64,000 bases of DNA from Ophiodon elongatus (taxonomy: Eukaryota > Chordata > Actinopteri > Perciformes > Hexagrammidae). The translations under genes and the position numbers were made by a program. Below are positions 37,131 through 49,690 of the stretch, one piece after another. The DNA lies in contig JACSYO010000560.1 in assembly GCA_016806645.1 (NCBI GenBank), positions 650,001 to 714,000 on the forward strand. Reading direction: 5' to 3'. Every line of letters begins with the position of its first letter. Within the stretch, counting starts at the first letter, position 1. The notes beneath the pieces were generated by a model, which did not search any database, had not been told where the DNA came from, and worked only from the letters and a program-made list of their open reading frames with translations.

Positions 37131-39786
37131 CCGGGAGCTTCGGTACCTTCCCACAAATAAAAAGAAATGACCAACGAAAAATACTGACGCAAAAACCAGC
37201 AATACAATTTCCAAGGTTTCACGAACCAATGACGTTCACTTGAAGATGAAATCCATCCTCCTGTCCTTCATCAACCCGGTCATAAAGATTAATAAACAGA
37301 TTCTCGTGGCCTTTCAAATTCCACCTGAACATTAAGTCATGTAAATGCTGAAGAGTGAAACTTTAAAAAGCTGCCTGCGTCCTGTATCCATTGACAACAG
37401 TTAAAAAGCAATCGCAGTCAGGCTTTCTACCAACAACGATGCGGAGATGACCCTTACTCGGCCCAAAGTGAATCTCCAAATGTCAAAACTGGGGATGGAA
37501 CAAAAGCCTGTTGAATTTTACACTTCAAGGTCATCGTGCTCTGAAAGAACAACTATTAACTACAAATAGACTATGCTACAAACAGGGGAAAATACAGACT
37601 ATCTTGTGAATTTAACTAAACTTCATAGAAAGCCACAAATGCAATATAAAAGTAATGTGTGCTAACATGGTTATGGACCGTTTCATCATTTCAGGAAAGC
37701 TGCCATCAAGAAACTGAAAGAAAAAAAACCACTAAAATTAACCAACAGATGAATCAAATGTGTGAATAAAGTCCTACATTTCTCTGCAAAGTCGTAAGAT
37801 TTTAACAGTGCACAAGTAAAGGGAGGGGTGGGAGAGGGGGGGGGGGGCGTGGGGGGGCGTGCGTTCCTCACATTCTTTATGCCATTTTCAAAAGGTGAGC
37901 TGAGAAATAACAATCTGCCGTCTTAAATACAACAAAGACAACCAGCGAGTTGGGTTCATAGTCTGCATATGAAGGAAAGGAGGGAAGGAGGACAGGGGAG
38001 GGCCGGCAGTGAGGAGAGGCAGGCAGAGAGACGCTCCGACGAGGAGCTCTTCATCATCAAGAGGCCGCCTTCGCTTTGACTGATAGCTATTTAGACGGGA
38101 GGGGAGAGGAAATTAGATGCCTTTAGTCACATTCTTCGGGAAAAAAAAAAAATCACAGAGCCAATAGTGGCGGGGAGCATTAAGTGAGACATCAAACTCC
38201 AGAAAAAATAAATAAATGCTCTTTGAGCAAAACACGATCATATCACGAAAATATCGATCAACATGAGCCACCCCGAAGACTTGTCACTATATTGCTCCCG
38301 CGTTTGCCCCGATAGCTTTCTTCTTCTTCTCTCTGACTCTTTCTACTCACCAGTCGTCAACTCTGTCCGAGCTGCCCCTTTCTCTGACTTTTCTTTGTTC
38401 ACCTTCCCTTCCCTTCCCTCCTCCCCCCTCCCCCCCCCGCTCCCTCCTCCCATCACTCTGACAACCACTACAGTAAACCGATGCGGTATCAAAGCCTGAC
38501 GTGTCCCCCTAGGGGATTATGCTCAGCGACTCAGACAAATGTCGATGAATCCTGCTGTCTTTTGAGGACAGGTGAGCTCTGTCTGTCAGGAAGCCACTGG
38601 TGCCCCCCCCTCCCCCTCTCCCTCCCCCCCCTACCTCCCTCCCCCTCCTCACCCTCTCCCCCCTTAAACTGTATTCGTCGTCGCTTTTGTTCCTGCCCTG
38701 GCATCTCGGGGTGAGAGTGAACTTTCTCCATTTATGTCTCTGTTGCTCAAACCTGCTATCTGGGCTGGATGGATTGAGTGTAAATAAATGGCATATGATC
38801 AATCAAGCACTCCTCTATGACAGCTCGTGTCAGGAGGCGCAGTGCAGCGCCACAACAACGGTTTTTTCTTTTTCTTTTTCTACGCCTGTGTGTTTCTCTG
38901 AGCCTGACACTCGTGCCCTTTTTCTAACTTTCACCAGGGTTTCAGGTTTGGATCGTTCTTGTTCTACCTCTGTGGTGCAAATCAAATCCACAGAGTGACG
39001 GGAACATGAGTGGGAGAAGGGTTCAAACAATACTGAAACAATAACTGGGGCGGTGCCCTTATGCAAGGCATTTACTGTTCAGGAGACAAGAAGTGGAATC
39101 CTCCTGGTGGGACTGGAACTGTTTTACTGGAGGGAACTGTGTTCTTTCTTTAAATGGGAATACCACTCAGTCTCACCTGTAGAATCATTACTGGGTCATT
39201 TGTAATGCTGTCAATTTTGTGATTGATAATTATATTTTGCTTCTATCTAAAAAAGAAAGGGAAAAAAAGCCAACATTATCTCCTATACATATATATAACG
39301 TCTTCATCCATCTTCAACTAATTTGCAATAGATATTTATTTTATGTTCTTGCGATATTTAGTGTGAAAGCAGAAGTGGTTCATAGAGGCAAAGTAAGGAT
39401 GTGAAGTTTAGGAAGACGGATGGACGCGCAAAACCCTGGACTTTGACGAGCAGCTGTCAGATGGGATTGACCGTCTCGAGCCTTAAAACCAATTCAATAA
39501 GAATCAGCCAAAATCATTACCGTGCCAGAAGAACATGTAAAACCTTAAAACTGTAACATGAGCAATAGAAAACACATCAGAAGCATACAAAGCGTCATAA
39601 CTGCATCAAACAACCAAAGATAAAATGTCAGATGAATAAAATAAATCTCAAACAAAAAACGAGAGCAGTCAGACAAACAAACAGTCCAACAGCCTCGTCA
39701 GTGATGACGACGTCAAGGCAAGAAGGTTCTCCCTCATCCCAAATAATGAAGCTTTGTGTTTGTTATTCTATAAATGACAGCTCGTT

Positions 39787-40067
39787 GTTGTGGATCAGAT
39801 GTAAAGCAGGGTCGTCCTTCAATCGGAGGATCGGCGGTTCGATCCCCGGCTAGTCCATGTCAATGTCTCCTTAGGAAAGACACTTAACCCCGATTTCCCC
39901 CCGCAGGCTGTTCCTGTGGCGTACGCATGTTAGCTACTCCTGATGGTGGCACCTTGCATGGTAGCCCCTCCCATCAGTGTGTGAATGGGTGAATGATGAC
40001 AAGTAGTGTGAAAGCACTTTGAGTGGTCGGAAGACTAGAAAAGCGTCATACAAGTACAGACAATTTA
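39787..40067 (+). mobile_element. tRNA-derived SINE, near full length
   Basis: The head TGGATCAGATGTAAAGCAGG resembles a decayed tRNA A-box region, and the B box GGTTCGATCCC at 39836-39846 matches consensus perfectly. The body has AAAGACACTTAACCCCGATT and GTGTGTGAATGGGTGAATGA; the tail ends CTTTGAGTGGTCGGAAGACT...CAATTTAG. This is a very common fish SINE architecture; the exact family name is not assigned. Confidence 0.75.
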
Positions 40068-40764
40068 GTAATATTGTTCTCAGAATATTTGCGAAACCTC
40101 GCAAAATGTTGACAAAAGCCGTAAAAATTTCGTCGACCAGCCCAACTTAATCTGAAGTAGCCCAATAGGGCGGAAACCAGCCCAATCTGCTCATTCGCTA
40201 TAGGAAGTCAGCTTTTACATTTACAATATTTGCATGAACACAAGGGGCCTAAAAACAAAAGAATACCTTGAGTCAGCAGAATAAATTGAGATGGATATCT
40301 GTAGAACTGAACGGTTTCAGTGAGGATGGAACAAAACCGAGCGACCGGTTCAGTGACAGCAGCATTTGCTAAGACTTCCCAGTTCCTATATCATCATCAA
40401 CACCATCACCCTAGTGTGAGCACAAGAAGCGGATCGATGGGTAAGTCAGTCGCCCTGAAGCCAGTGCAAATGAAACACCTGGAACCCAGAAGACCCGACT
40501 GCGGGTTCCCGGTCAGCCACAAGAGCAACGTAGAGCGGAGTGGTGAGACGAGCACGACTGTAGGGAATGTGAACGGAGACACAGCGTACATGCTGCTGAC
40601 GCACATTGGACAGCATCATACAGATGTGGCGATCATCGGATTAGAGGCTTTATGCAATTAGTGGACGCATCGGCCAAGTTGACGCTATACATGTGCCGAT
40701 ATCGATATTGTGATGTTTTAAAACTGACGCATGCTTCTGTTTAGTTTATTATACTGCAGATCAG

Positions 40765-41279
40765 GCAGTAGGTGCAGTGGGTGCAGTGGGTGCAGTGGGT
40801 GGAGTAGGTGCAGTGGGTACAGTAGGTGCAGTGGGTGCAGAGGGTGGAGTGGGTGCAGTAGGTGCAGTAGGTGCAGTAGGTGGAGTAGGTGCAGTAGGTG
40901 CAGTGGGTGCAGTAGGTGCAGTGGGTGGAGTAGGTGGAGTGGGTGGAGTAGGTGGAGTGGGTGCAGTAGGTGCAGGATGTGCAGTGGGTGGAGTAGGTGC
41001 AGTGGGTGCAGTGGGTGCAGTATGTGCAGTGGGTGGAGTAGGTGCAGTGGGTGCAGTGGGTGCAGTAGGTGCAGTGGGTGCAGTAGGTGGAGTAGGTGGA
41101 GTGGGTGCAGTGGGTGCAGTGGGTGCAGTAGGTGGAGTAGGTGGAGTGGGTGCAGTGGGTGCAGTAGGTGGAGTAGGTGGAGTGGGTGCAGTGGGTGCAG
41201 TAGGTGCAGTAGGTGCAGTAGGTGGAGTAGGTGCAGTAGGTGCAGTAGGTACAGTAGGTGGAGTAGATGCAGTATGTGG
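40765..41279 (+). repeat. 9-bp tandem array (GGTGCAGTA/G), ~57 copies
   Basis: The 9-bp unit GGTGCAGT(A/G), alternating with GGTGGAGT(A/G), keeps every frame open, giving spurious 201- and 220-residue ORFs. A (CT)n tract follows at 41290. Confidence 0.97.
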
Positions 41280-41289
41280 CCGACCGGCT

Positions 41290-41290
41290 G

Positions 41291-41333
<43 letters not shown>
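41290..41333. repeat. (CT)n microsatellite
   Basis: About 21 CT units, 3' of the 9-bp array. Confidence 0.97.
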
Positions 41334-41337
<4 letters not shown>

Positions 41338-42583
41338 AGAGTTATGGATAGCTCCGCCTCCTCTCACTCCCTCACGGTGTAATATTCTCGTCACTTGTCT
41401 CATTCGCTCCCGTTAGGATCATTTGCGGGTCGCCGTGTCTTCTCGTTCGCCACGATTCATATCTATAAAACCTTATTCATATCTATAAAACTAGTGTGTT
41501 GATGATTGAGTTGTTTACTAGACCACAACATTGTAGCAACATCCTGTGGAAAACACCGGCCTTGTTATATTTAGGCTACCTTTTATGAAAAAAAATTCTC
41601 AATATTGTGTCAATTTCTCCTCTAGGTATAGAAAAATCAAACATCAATATTTTTTTAAGGTATTGTATCGAAGTTAGAAATTACAGTATTATGACATTAC
41701 GACTGAAATAAAGAAATCCCATACGTATGTCAAGGGGAACTATCAAGTGACATCATGCGTAATATTAAGGTACTCAAAAGTGTTTATGCAAACGTATCTA
41801 AGTGACAATATTTCTCTTACTGTGACGGTGATTCATTTGAATGTTAAAGACTAGAAATTGCTTTGAAAATCTGACGTTAAATCCGATATTTCTCTGAACA
41901 GGTTACGTGTGTGAGTGGCGGGAACAGCACTTTGTGATCGGAGTCAATTAGAAGATAACGCAAACGGACAAAGTCCTAATTTGAATTTATAAAGATGTGG
42001 TATTACACCAGCTGGTGGATGAGAGTGGTACAGCATGGCCTGTCAGTGCGGAGCTACAGTAATTACAACTGAATACGTGGATTAGAGTGCAATTAAATGT
42101 TTTGACAGCGATGTTTCTCTTTTAAGTCTTTAAGTCAGAGTAATTAAACAAAAGGAAAGAAAAGGTAAATATGGAGGGATTGTGAAAAATGTCCCCTTCC
42201 TTACTATTGTGCTCTTCTTTTTCATTTTGCTCCGTCAGTCCTCACAGTGCGTTTTATCTTCTGGTCTCCTCGTGACCTTTTCTTTTTACCCCCGTCAGTC
42301 TGCTCTCGTTACCTATTTTTCATCTCTTTTCAATATGCAATTCTTCCTTTATTTTCCTCCTCTCCCTTAAAGCTCTCCCCTCCGTCCCCCTGACTCACCC
42401 CTCTCCTCTCAGAAGCCATTCCTCATTGGCAGCGTTAGCAGTGATCCATTACACCAACCTGAAAAAAGCCAATTATCTGCCTTTTTATGACTTTCATTAT
42501 TTTACCACTCCCACAGTGTTTTATTACCGGGCTGCCGGCTCCCAGCAGTGACACATACCTGTGCATCCACACGAGCAATAAAC

Positions 42584-42643
<60 letters not shown>

Positions 42644-42648
42644 CACAA
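42584..42648. repeat. (CA)n microsatellite
   Basis: About 31 CA units with one CG interruption. Confidence 0.97.
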
Positions 42649-42955
42649 CAACGACGAAGAGACACACATTCCTATCAGCACACTTAAGATGTCTATATTT
42701 ACATAATGTTCAGTTAGCATATGAAGTGACAAATAATGACTGCTAGTCAAATGAATGACGTTTGATTGAAGGGCATTATCTTTAGCAGCGGTGAGGAGGG
42801 GTGGGCTGCGGCCTTGTCAATCAGCAATATGAAAACTGCATTGTCTCAGGAATAATAACGGAAAATGACAATTTAACACCGAGACACGGCGAAGGAGACG
42901 GTCTGTCCCACGGTGCCCACTTTTACCTCATTACACTTTTGCTGACGCACTTTAC

Positions 42956-42963
42956 GCGCGTGC

Positions 42964-43010
<47 letters not shown>

Positions 43011-43028
43011 CGTGCGTGTGTGTGTGTA
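42956..43028. repeat. (TG)n/(CG)n microsatellite
   Basis: CGCGTGCGCG, then TG units, then a CGCGCGCG core and TG; alternating purine-pyrimidine throughout, so a Z-DNA candidate. Confidence 0.95.
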
Positions 43029-43623
43029 ACGCGGACATCTGCGTGTCACGCGTGCTACTCGAGTGCCTGCGCAGGCGAAGCAGAAGAGTGTTACCGCGGC
43101 GATTGGAGAAGGAGGCCCTCGTTCGTCTCCCCTTCCCATCTGACAGACACACTGTGCTCATCTGCATTCAGCACCCGAGGCCACGGATGTTTAATGCCGC
43201 CATTAAACTCATCTCCGTACATAAAGTGCATCTGTGACTAAAGAGTGAGCACAAGCCAAGCTCCGGGCTGTGAATCTAATGGTGAATTCAAGTCTTCAGA
43301 CGGGGGAAAAGGGGGAGAGTATAAAACAAATTTAATATGGCAGGGGGGTAACTTTCTGCTTTTACCTCGCTCTCTCAATCTGCACTTGTTTCACAGAGGG
43401 ACTGATTCCTCCGTCACCTTCAGTCCGCTCCGGCCTCTCGCTCCATTCGTCCCTCCCTGACTTGTTACCCGTGACCCCCTGACACCGTCCTCGGGCCTCC
43501 GGGAGTGTGAAGTTGTTCCTCCCGATGCAAAAGAGGCCGAGAGCCACCACGCTAGCTTTTTGTTGAGGAGTTATCAGAACACACTTAATTACTATCAAAA
43601 CTTCTTGTTGTTTGGAGAGAGAG

Positions 43624-43643
43624 ATATATATATATATATATAT
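43624..43643. repeat. (AT)n microsatellite
   Basis: Ten AT units. Confidence 0.95.
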
Positions 43644-44689
43644 TTCATATTGGTCCCAGGTGTCACATTACAGTTTCCTCTTTCAGAGAATATGGCCAAG
43701 CCACATTGCCCGACATCAAAGCCTGATAGCGGTATTCCACTAAATATATATATGAATATGAATATGAATATGCTCACGTTTTAAGCACAAACACCCTGCT
43801 ATGAGTTCACAGAGTCCACGACTGAGAGGGACCGCCCCAGGAAATCTTTGGAGTGTATATATGTGCAAGTGTCATAGCATTTAATTTACTCTTTAACGAT
43901 GTTTGTCCCCGCTTATTCAAAAGTAATCCCGCCCTGTTTGCAATCTCAATAATGAGAATTGACTATAAAAAAGCACGAATGCCAAAGGTGACAATACATC
44001 ACAAAAGCAACCGCTGGTTGACTGGGGCGGAATTTGGGTTTTTCATAATCTCAAATCCATGTTAAAAAATGCTAATATACCCCACCCAAAGGGAAGTATT
44101 ATTTTGAGGGCACATTAACCGTTCATCTATTCTATTCATTACTTAAGGACATGATAATTTTACGCTATTTATTCTAAAGCTACGATAATAAAAAAAAAAA
44201 AAAAAGGACCAGAATTTTAATAACCGTATAATGTGTTTGCGATTGTGTTTATTCGAGAAATCTCAACCTCGTTATGCTTGGCTTGACCCCGAGCGGCTCA
44301 GAGTGCTCAGGTGAGACTTGCGAAAGGAATATCACAGTAACACCGGAGAGAACTGTACGCTGCAGGCAGCGGTAATGATAACGATAACGCACTTAGAGCT
44401 GAAGTATGTTTCCAGTTGGGAGCAGTCGAGGTTACACTGTGGATCCAACAGTGCGACGCAGAGCTCACGCCGTTACAACACATTTGGTTCAGACTGCAAT
44501 AACAAAAAAAAAAAAAAAAGATAATCACACTCTCAATTTTCTTTCTGGCCAGTGTGAACTCAAACAGGTGAAGAGAATGCTCTGATCCATCCCGTAGTCT
44601 GATCTCTCAGTAGGAGACGATGCAGAGCTCCTTCGTGCCTTCAAACAGAAGCTTTAAACACGCGGGCTGTGGGGTACACAAACTACAAG

Positions 44690-44850
44690 CCGATTGATAC
44701 CTTGGGGCGTGAATGTTAATATTTGTACTACCTGTATTGCATTTCTCTCGACTCTTTAATGTCTTTTGTTTGCTCTTGTCTCGCTTTGTAGCGAGAGTCA
44801 GATTCCCCCACGGGGACAATAAAGTCTATATCTGTCTGTCTGTCATTATT
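44690..44850 (+). mobile_element. non-LTR retrotransposon 3' end with TCTG tail
   Basis: TTTGCTCTTGTCTCGCTTTG, then CCCCCACGGGGACAATAAAG, then a short (TCTG)n tail. This matches the familiar fish LINE 3' end (a CCCC..GGGGACAATAAAGT hairpin plus a tetranucleotide tail). The family (Rex1-like or similar) is not certain. Confidence 0.55.
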
Positions 44851-45411
44851 AATGTGGGTTTTCTGAAGCAAACGGTGAGGAGGAGACCCGGGGCAGGGCA
44901 CTGCAAATCCCCATTCTGGGAGCGCTTCTTCTTCTCGGTAAGCGGGGCAAACACAGCGTGTTGCTAATGTTTTATGATGACGCTCTGTAACAACATCAAC
45001 GACATTAAAATCAATCAGAACGCTTCCCTCTCCTGTCGTCACCTCGTTTCCTCTCATCGCTGTCAGCCGGCCTAATCTCTGATGTATTGTTTAAGATGAG
45101 TCGTAATACAGATTTGTTATCTCGTCGTGGCACTTTTGTCCCCACCGACAGAATCGGACCACCTCTCAGCTTTCCTACTGAATCACAGTGCACGGGGTTT
45201 ACATGACGGGGATCCCACACGCAGGACTTCACTGTGACGGACTCGGCACGCAGGTTAGATCCGTGACAAATGTCCGCACTTGACATTCTCATTAACAGCA
45301 AATACATGTCAACCAGTAGCTCCTTTTAAGGATCTTCAGTAAGATTAAAGCAGAGAGAGAGGAGCATCACAGTCAGGCCTAACCGGATCCATCAACTCAC
45401 CGACTGCAGAG

Positions 45412-46523
45412 TGTACGCAGGTACGCAGACAGGTACGTAGACAAGCAGGTAGACAGGTACGCAGACAGGCAGGTAGACAGGTACGCAGACAGGCAGGTAG
45501 ACAGGTACGCAGACAGGCATGTAGACAGGCAGGTAGACAGGTACGCAGACAGGCAGGTAGACAGGTACGCAGACAGGCAGGTAGACAGGTACGCAGACAG
45601 ACAGGTAGACTAGTACGCAGAAAGGCAGGTAGACAGGTACTCAGACAGGCAGGTAGACAGGTACATAGACAGGCAGGTAGACAGGTACTCAGACAGGCAG
45701 GTAGACAGGTACTCAGACAGGCAGGTAGACCAGTACGCAGAAAGGCAGGTAGACAGGTACGAAGACAGGCAGGTAGACAGGTACTCAGACAGGCAGGTAG
45801 ACAGGTACTCAGACAGGCAGGTAGACCAGTACGCAGAAAGGCAGATAGACAGGTACTCAGACAGGCAGGTAGACAGGTACTCAGACAGGCAGGTTGACAG
45901 GTACGCAGACAGGCAGGCAGACAGGCAGGCAGGCAGACAGGCAGGTAGACAGGTACTCAAACAGGCAGGTAGACAGATACACAGACAGACCGGTAGACAG
46001 GTACGCAGACAGGCACGTAGACAGGTACGCAGACAGGCAGGTAGACAGATACGCAGACAGACCGGTAGACAGGTACGCAGACAGGCAGGTAGACAGACAG
46101 ATATGCAGACAGACCGGTAGACAGGTACGCAGACAGGCAGGTAGACAGATACGCAGACAGACCGGTAGACAGGTACGCAGACAGGCAGGTAGACAGGTAC
46201 GCAGACAGACAGGTAGACAGGTACGCAGACAGGCAGGTAGACAGGTACACAGACAGGCAGGTAGACAGGTACACAGACAGGCAGGTAGACGGGTACGCAG
46301 ACAGACAGGTAGACAGATATGCAGACAGACAGGTAGACAGGTAGGCAGACAGGCAGGTAGACAGACAGATATGCAGACAGACAGGTAGACAGGCAGGTAG
46401 ACAGGTACGCAGACAGGCAGGTAGACAGGTACGCAGACAGACAGGTAGACAGGTACGCAGACAGACAGGTAGACAGGTACGCAGACAGACAGGTAGACAG
46501 GTACGCAGACAGACAGGTAGACC
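45412..46523 (+). repeat. 24-bp minisatellite, ~1.1 kb
   Basis: About 46 units of GTAGACAGGTACGCAGACAG followed by GCAG, built on a 4-bp GACA/GGCA theme. It yields spurious ORFs up to 222 codons. Confidence 0.97.
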
Positions 46524-48056
46524 TCCCTGAAGGAGATCAGCAGGCTTATTACGAGCCTGCGTCAGAGCATCGGATTTATTGATTACAACAAATATAACAA
46601 AAATGCTTTTAAAGTAAACTGCCAACCCGAGCTTTAAATGAAATGGAAAGGTGCCACGGTCACAGGAATAAACTCCTATAGTGCTAGATATTAAAAGACA
46701 TTTATGCTCCTCGTTTTCATTGGCAATACTGAAATATTCTGTATATTTATGTATAGAGCGACATTTGTGAGCAGCCTATGAAATCCTTATGAGTTGTCTA
46801 ATTGGGTATTATACATATAGAAGGCTGTGGAAAGTGGAAACGTGGAAGCATTAATGTAATTTAGTGTCTCTCCCACAAGCAATAAGATGACCTAAATATA
46901 AGTATGAGATCTTTCTCTTTGCAGCAAAGTTTACCAGAACAATACTTCTGTTTCATTTTGAGTTCCATACTATAACTGTTTATTAGTAAAGTTAATCTGC
47001 CCGGCGCTTCTGTGTCACCTGCAGCTGTAGCATGGGAAGCCAGAGGCGGTCAGTGAGGTTTCCTAGCTGTAACAGGCCCGAGGCCCGAGGCCCGGCGGTA
47101 CCAGATCTCACAGCATCCCTGACGAGACCTCAGGATTCTGTGCACAGTCACTGGGTCTGCTGTTCGCCAAGAAGTAGTTCCAGCACGTTGCTGCTCCCTG
47201 AACCACGAGGGATTGTTTTTAGACTTTTAGGGTTTCCGGTCTTCATCCTGAGCTACAGGATCCCTCCACTCGGTGCACAGTCATGAGAGCGATATCGATC
47301 TCGTCCTCCAACCCTTGTAAAGAGAGCGGACGAGTGGACGTCCTCAGAAGTTGAAATAATCATCGGAACTTGACACTTACTTGTGATTTATTTATTTCAT
47401 CGACAAATTCTCATGGGAAATATTCAGTATTCGCTAAGTATGCTTCTTTTTTTTTTGTTTGACAGCAATAGTATAAGGAATGTGTTTGAGAAAGCAAACA
47501 AACAGGGACGCAAACGTTAGCTTTTTTTTGCTGCCTGCTTTCTTAAGAACCACGCTCTAATCTCAGCATGCTGGATGAAAAAATATGTTCAAGATCAACA
47601 AACGGCACGCGGTGGTCCTCAAAGAAAAGAGACGAGTTCAAAAAAAGACAAGAGGCAGACAAGTTCATTAAGAGCCCAAAAACAAAAGAGCACGTTATTC
47701 AAAAAACTTCCATACGCGACAAAATGATATTACAGTTCAGGAAAACACCCCACCCCCCCCCCTCCTCCACTCCTCCCCCATGTCATTTCTTACAACCTGG
47801 TAACTAAAGAGTGATTCCTTTCATTTCTGGAACCGACCACTACGTGATGGGAAGCAGAGGAATAACTTAGTCATTGCCAACGTGATGGTTTTCTTTGCGA
47901 TACAAATCAGAACGGCAAGTTCCCGCTCGAAACCGGGAGGGAAAGAATGGGAGCCAACACTAATTAGTCTCCCAGTGTTGAACATTTAATAAAGCCAATA
48001 GAGTGATGGAAATTAGCAGCTAAACAACAGCAGAGGACCACGCATGGCAACACACA

Positions 48057-48101
<45 letters not shown>
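48057..48101. repeat. (CA)n microsatellite
   Basis: About 21 CA units followed by CGCGTGCGCGCGC. Confidence 0.97.
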
Positions 48102-48103
<2 letters not shown>

Positions 48104-48558
48104 GTGCGCGCGCAGACGACGAGACTTTTAACATGTTTGGCCTATTAGTCTGGTCTGAGCATTTTAAATGAGCATTAGAGCATATAGCCATATTTCCTCT
48201 GAGGCTTCAAAGGAGCACGAGACTGGTACAAACAATCTGTGAGCACGGTCTGTTGACTATCTTCTCATAAAAAAAATGTTTTAAAACAAAACATATCAGG
48301 AACATAGAAAAATAAGCAACTCATTTCCTTTGATACCAGGGCTCGATGGTAGGGGGTTGCCCCAGTTTGCCGTCGGCCCCCGCTTGAGAAATTGGCATCC
48401 AATTGTTGGTTGTCAGCAGCGGCAATGTTTAATTAGTGTTATTAAACAGTTGTTGTTGCAGTCACAGAACCAGGCAATGCTGCCCGTGTGCTGCGTGTAC
48501 TGGCATGTGCAGAGACATCTGTTTAAGGGACAATAGTGAAGCAGAGTACGTTGTTTGA

Positions 48559-48606
48559 CGGGGGGCGGGGGGTTGGGCAGGGGGGCGGGGGTTGGGCAGG
48601 GCGGGT
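48559..48606 (+). repeat. G-rich duplicated motif
   Basis: Two near-copies of GGGGGCGGGGGGTTGGGCAG; at least eight G-runs of three or more. Confidence 0.95.
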
Positions 48607-49033
48607 GCAGAGTCCAGCTGACCCGTCACCGCCACCGTCACCAATAAATGTGCAAATTAATTCAACCGACACAGAACCTGATGAGATTATACTGCAGATC
48701 ATGTCCATCACATGTCATGAGTGCTGGTGCATGCTTTGCAGTATAATTTCCATGCATACATGTCAAAGCATGAATTATTAAGCGGACGTATAAGGGCTTA
48801 GTATCTTAATCACTCAATATAAAAGGCGACGAAAACTATTTTCAGTTTGGAGTGAGTGTTTGAGGCCTGGGTGTGTAATGTAAAACAGTTCAAAACCCAC
48901 AGATTAATACGGGATAAAAAGACGGAGTTTTGTCACCACTTGTTGGATTAATAAATTCTGCATCATTATATTCCAGCAAACTGAAGAGAGGGGGAGGAAA
49001 ATCTACTGTGTTCCCTCGTACTCCCTCTGTGTG

Positions 49034-49037
<4 letters not shown>

Positions 49038-49109
<72 letters not shown>

Positions 49110-49110
49110 C
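49038..49110. repeat. (TG)n microsatellite
   Basis: Two TG tracts split by TCTGTC. Confidence 0.97.
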
Positions 49111-49540
49111 TGAAAATCATGCTGCAGTGCATTTTATCTGTCCCCAGCTCTACTCCAAGGCTCAGCTGGATTCTTTATGCTTGTCTATTTTTATAAATGT
49201 GCATGTGTGCATGTGTGTGAGTGTTTGTGAAGTGTGTGACTCGATGTGGGAGGAGACGCGCGTGCTATGTTTTTGCTGACTACATTTAAGTCAGGTGGGA
49301 TTAGACCACAAACTTGGCTGATATACTTTATGAATCACATTAACATTAAACACATTTGTTCCCCTGTTTATGCGTGCATGTGAGCAAATTTCGTATAATC
49401 GCGGATTATCCGTCTCGGTGGGAGACGATACACCATAACTACCCCCGGATGTGAGCGGAGGGGTCTTCTTGAGTCACAGGACGCCTTCTCTACACTTCTG
49501 CTGCCCAGCGCTGTTCAACTCCCCAACTAACTCAAGTGTG

Positions 49541-49690
<150 letters not shown>

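Noticed and set aside
40320..40661. 113-codon plus-strand ORF with a GTAAGTCAG donor-like site
   Set aside because: No family recognised, no matching second exon; possibly old transposon sequence.
40731..41403. 201- and 220-codon Gly/Val/Ala, Cys/Ser and Cys/Thr/Tyr ORFs
   Set aside because: Products of the 9-bp array; no start context or conserved flank.
44862..44935. Plus-strand exon-like segment encoding GHCKSPFWERFFFS with a good donor (TCG|GTAAGC)
   Set aside because: The CKxxFWxxF pattern looks somatostatin-like, but there is no second cysteine, signal peptide or convincing acceptor, and a retrotransposon tail lies just upstream. Chance is more likely.
45610..46625. Long Cys/Leu/Ser and Asp/Arg/Gln repeat ORFs, up to 222 codons
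   Set aside because: Products of the 24-bp array.
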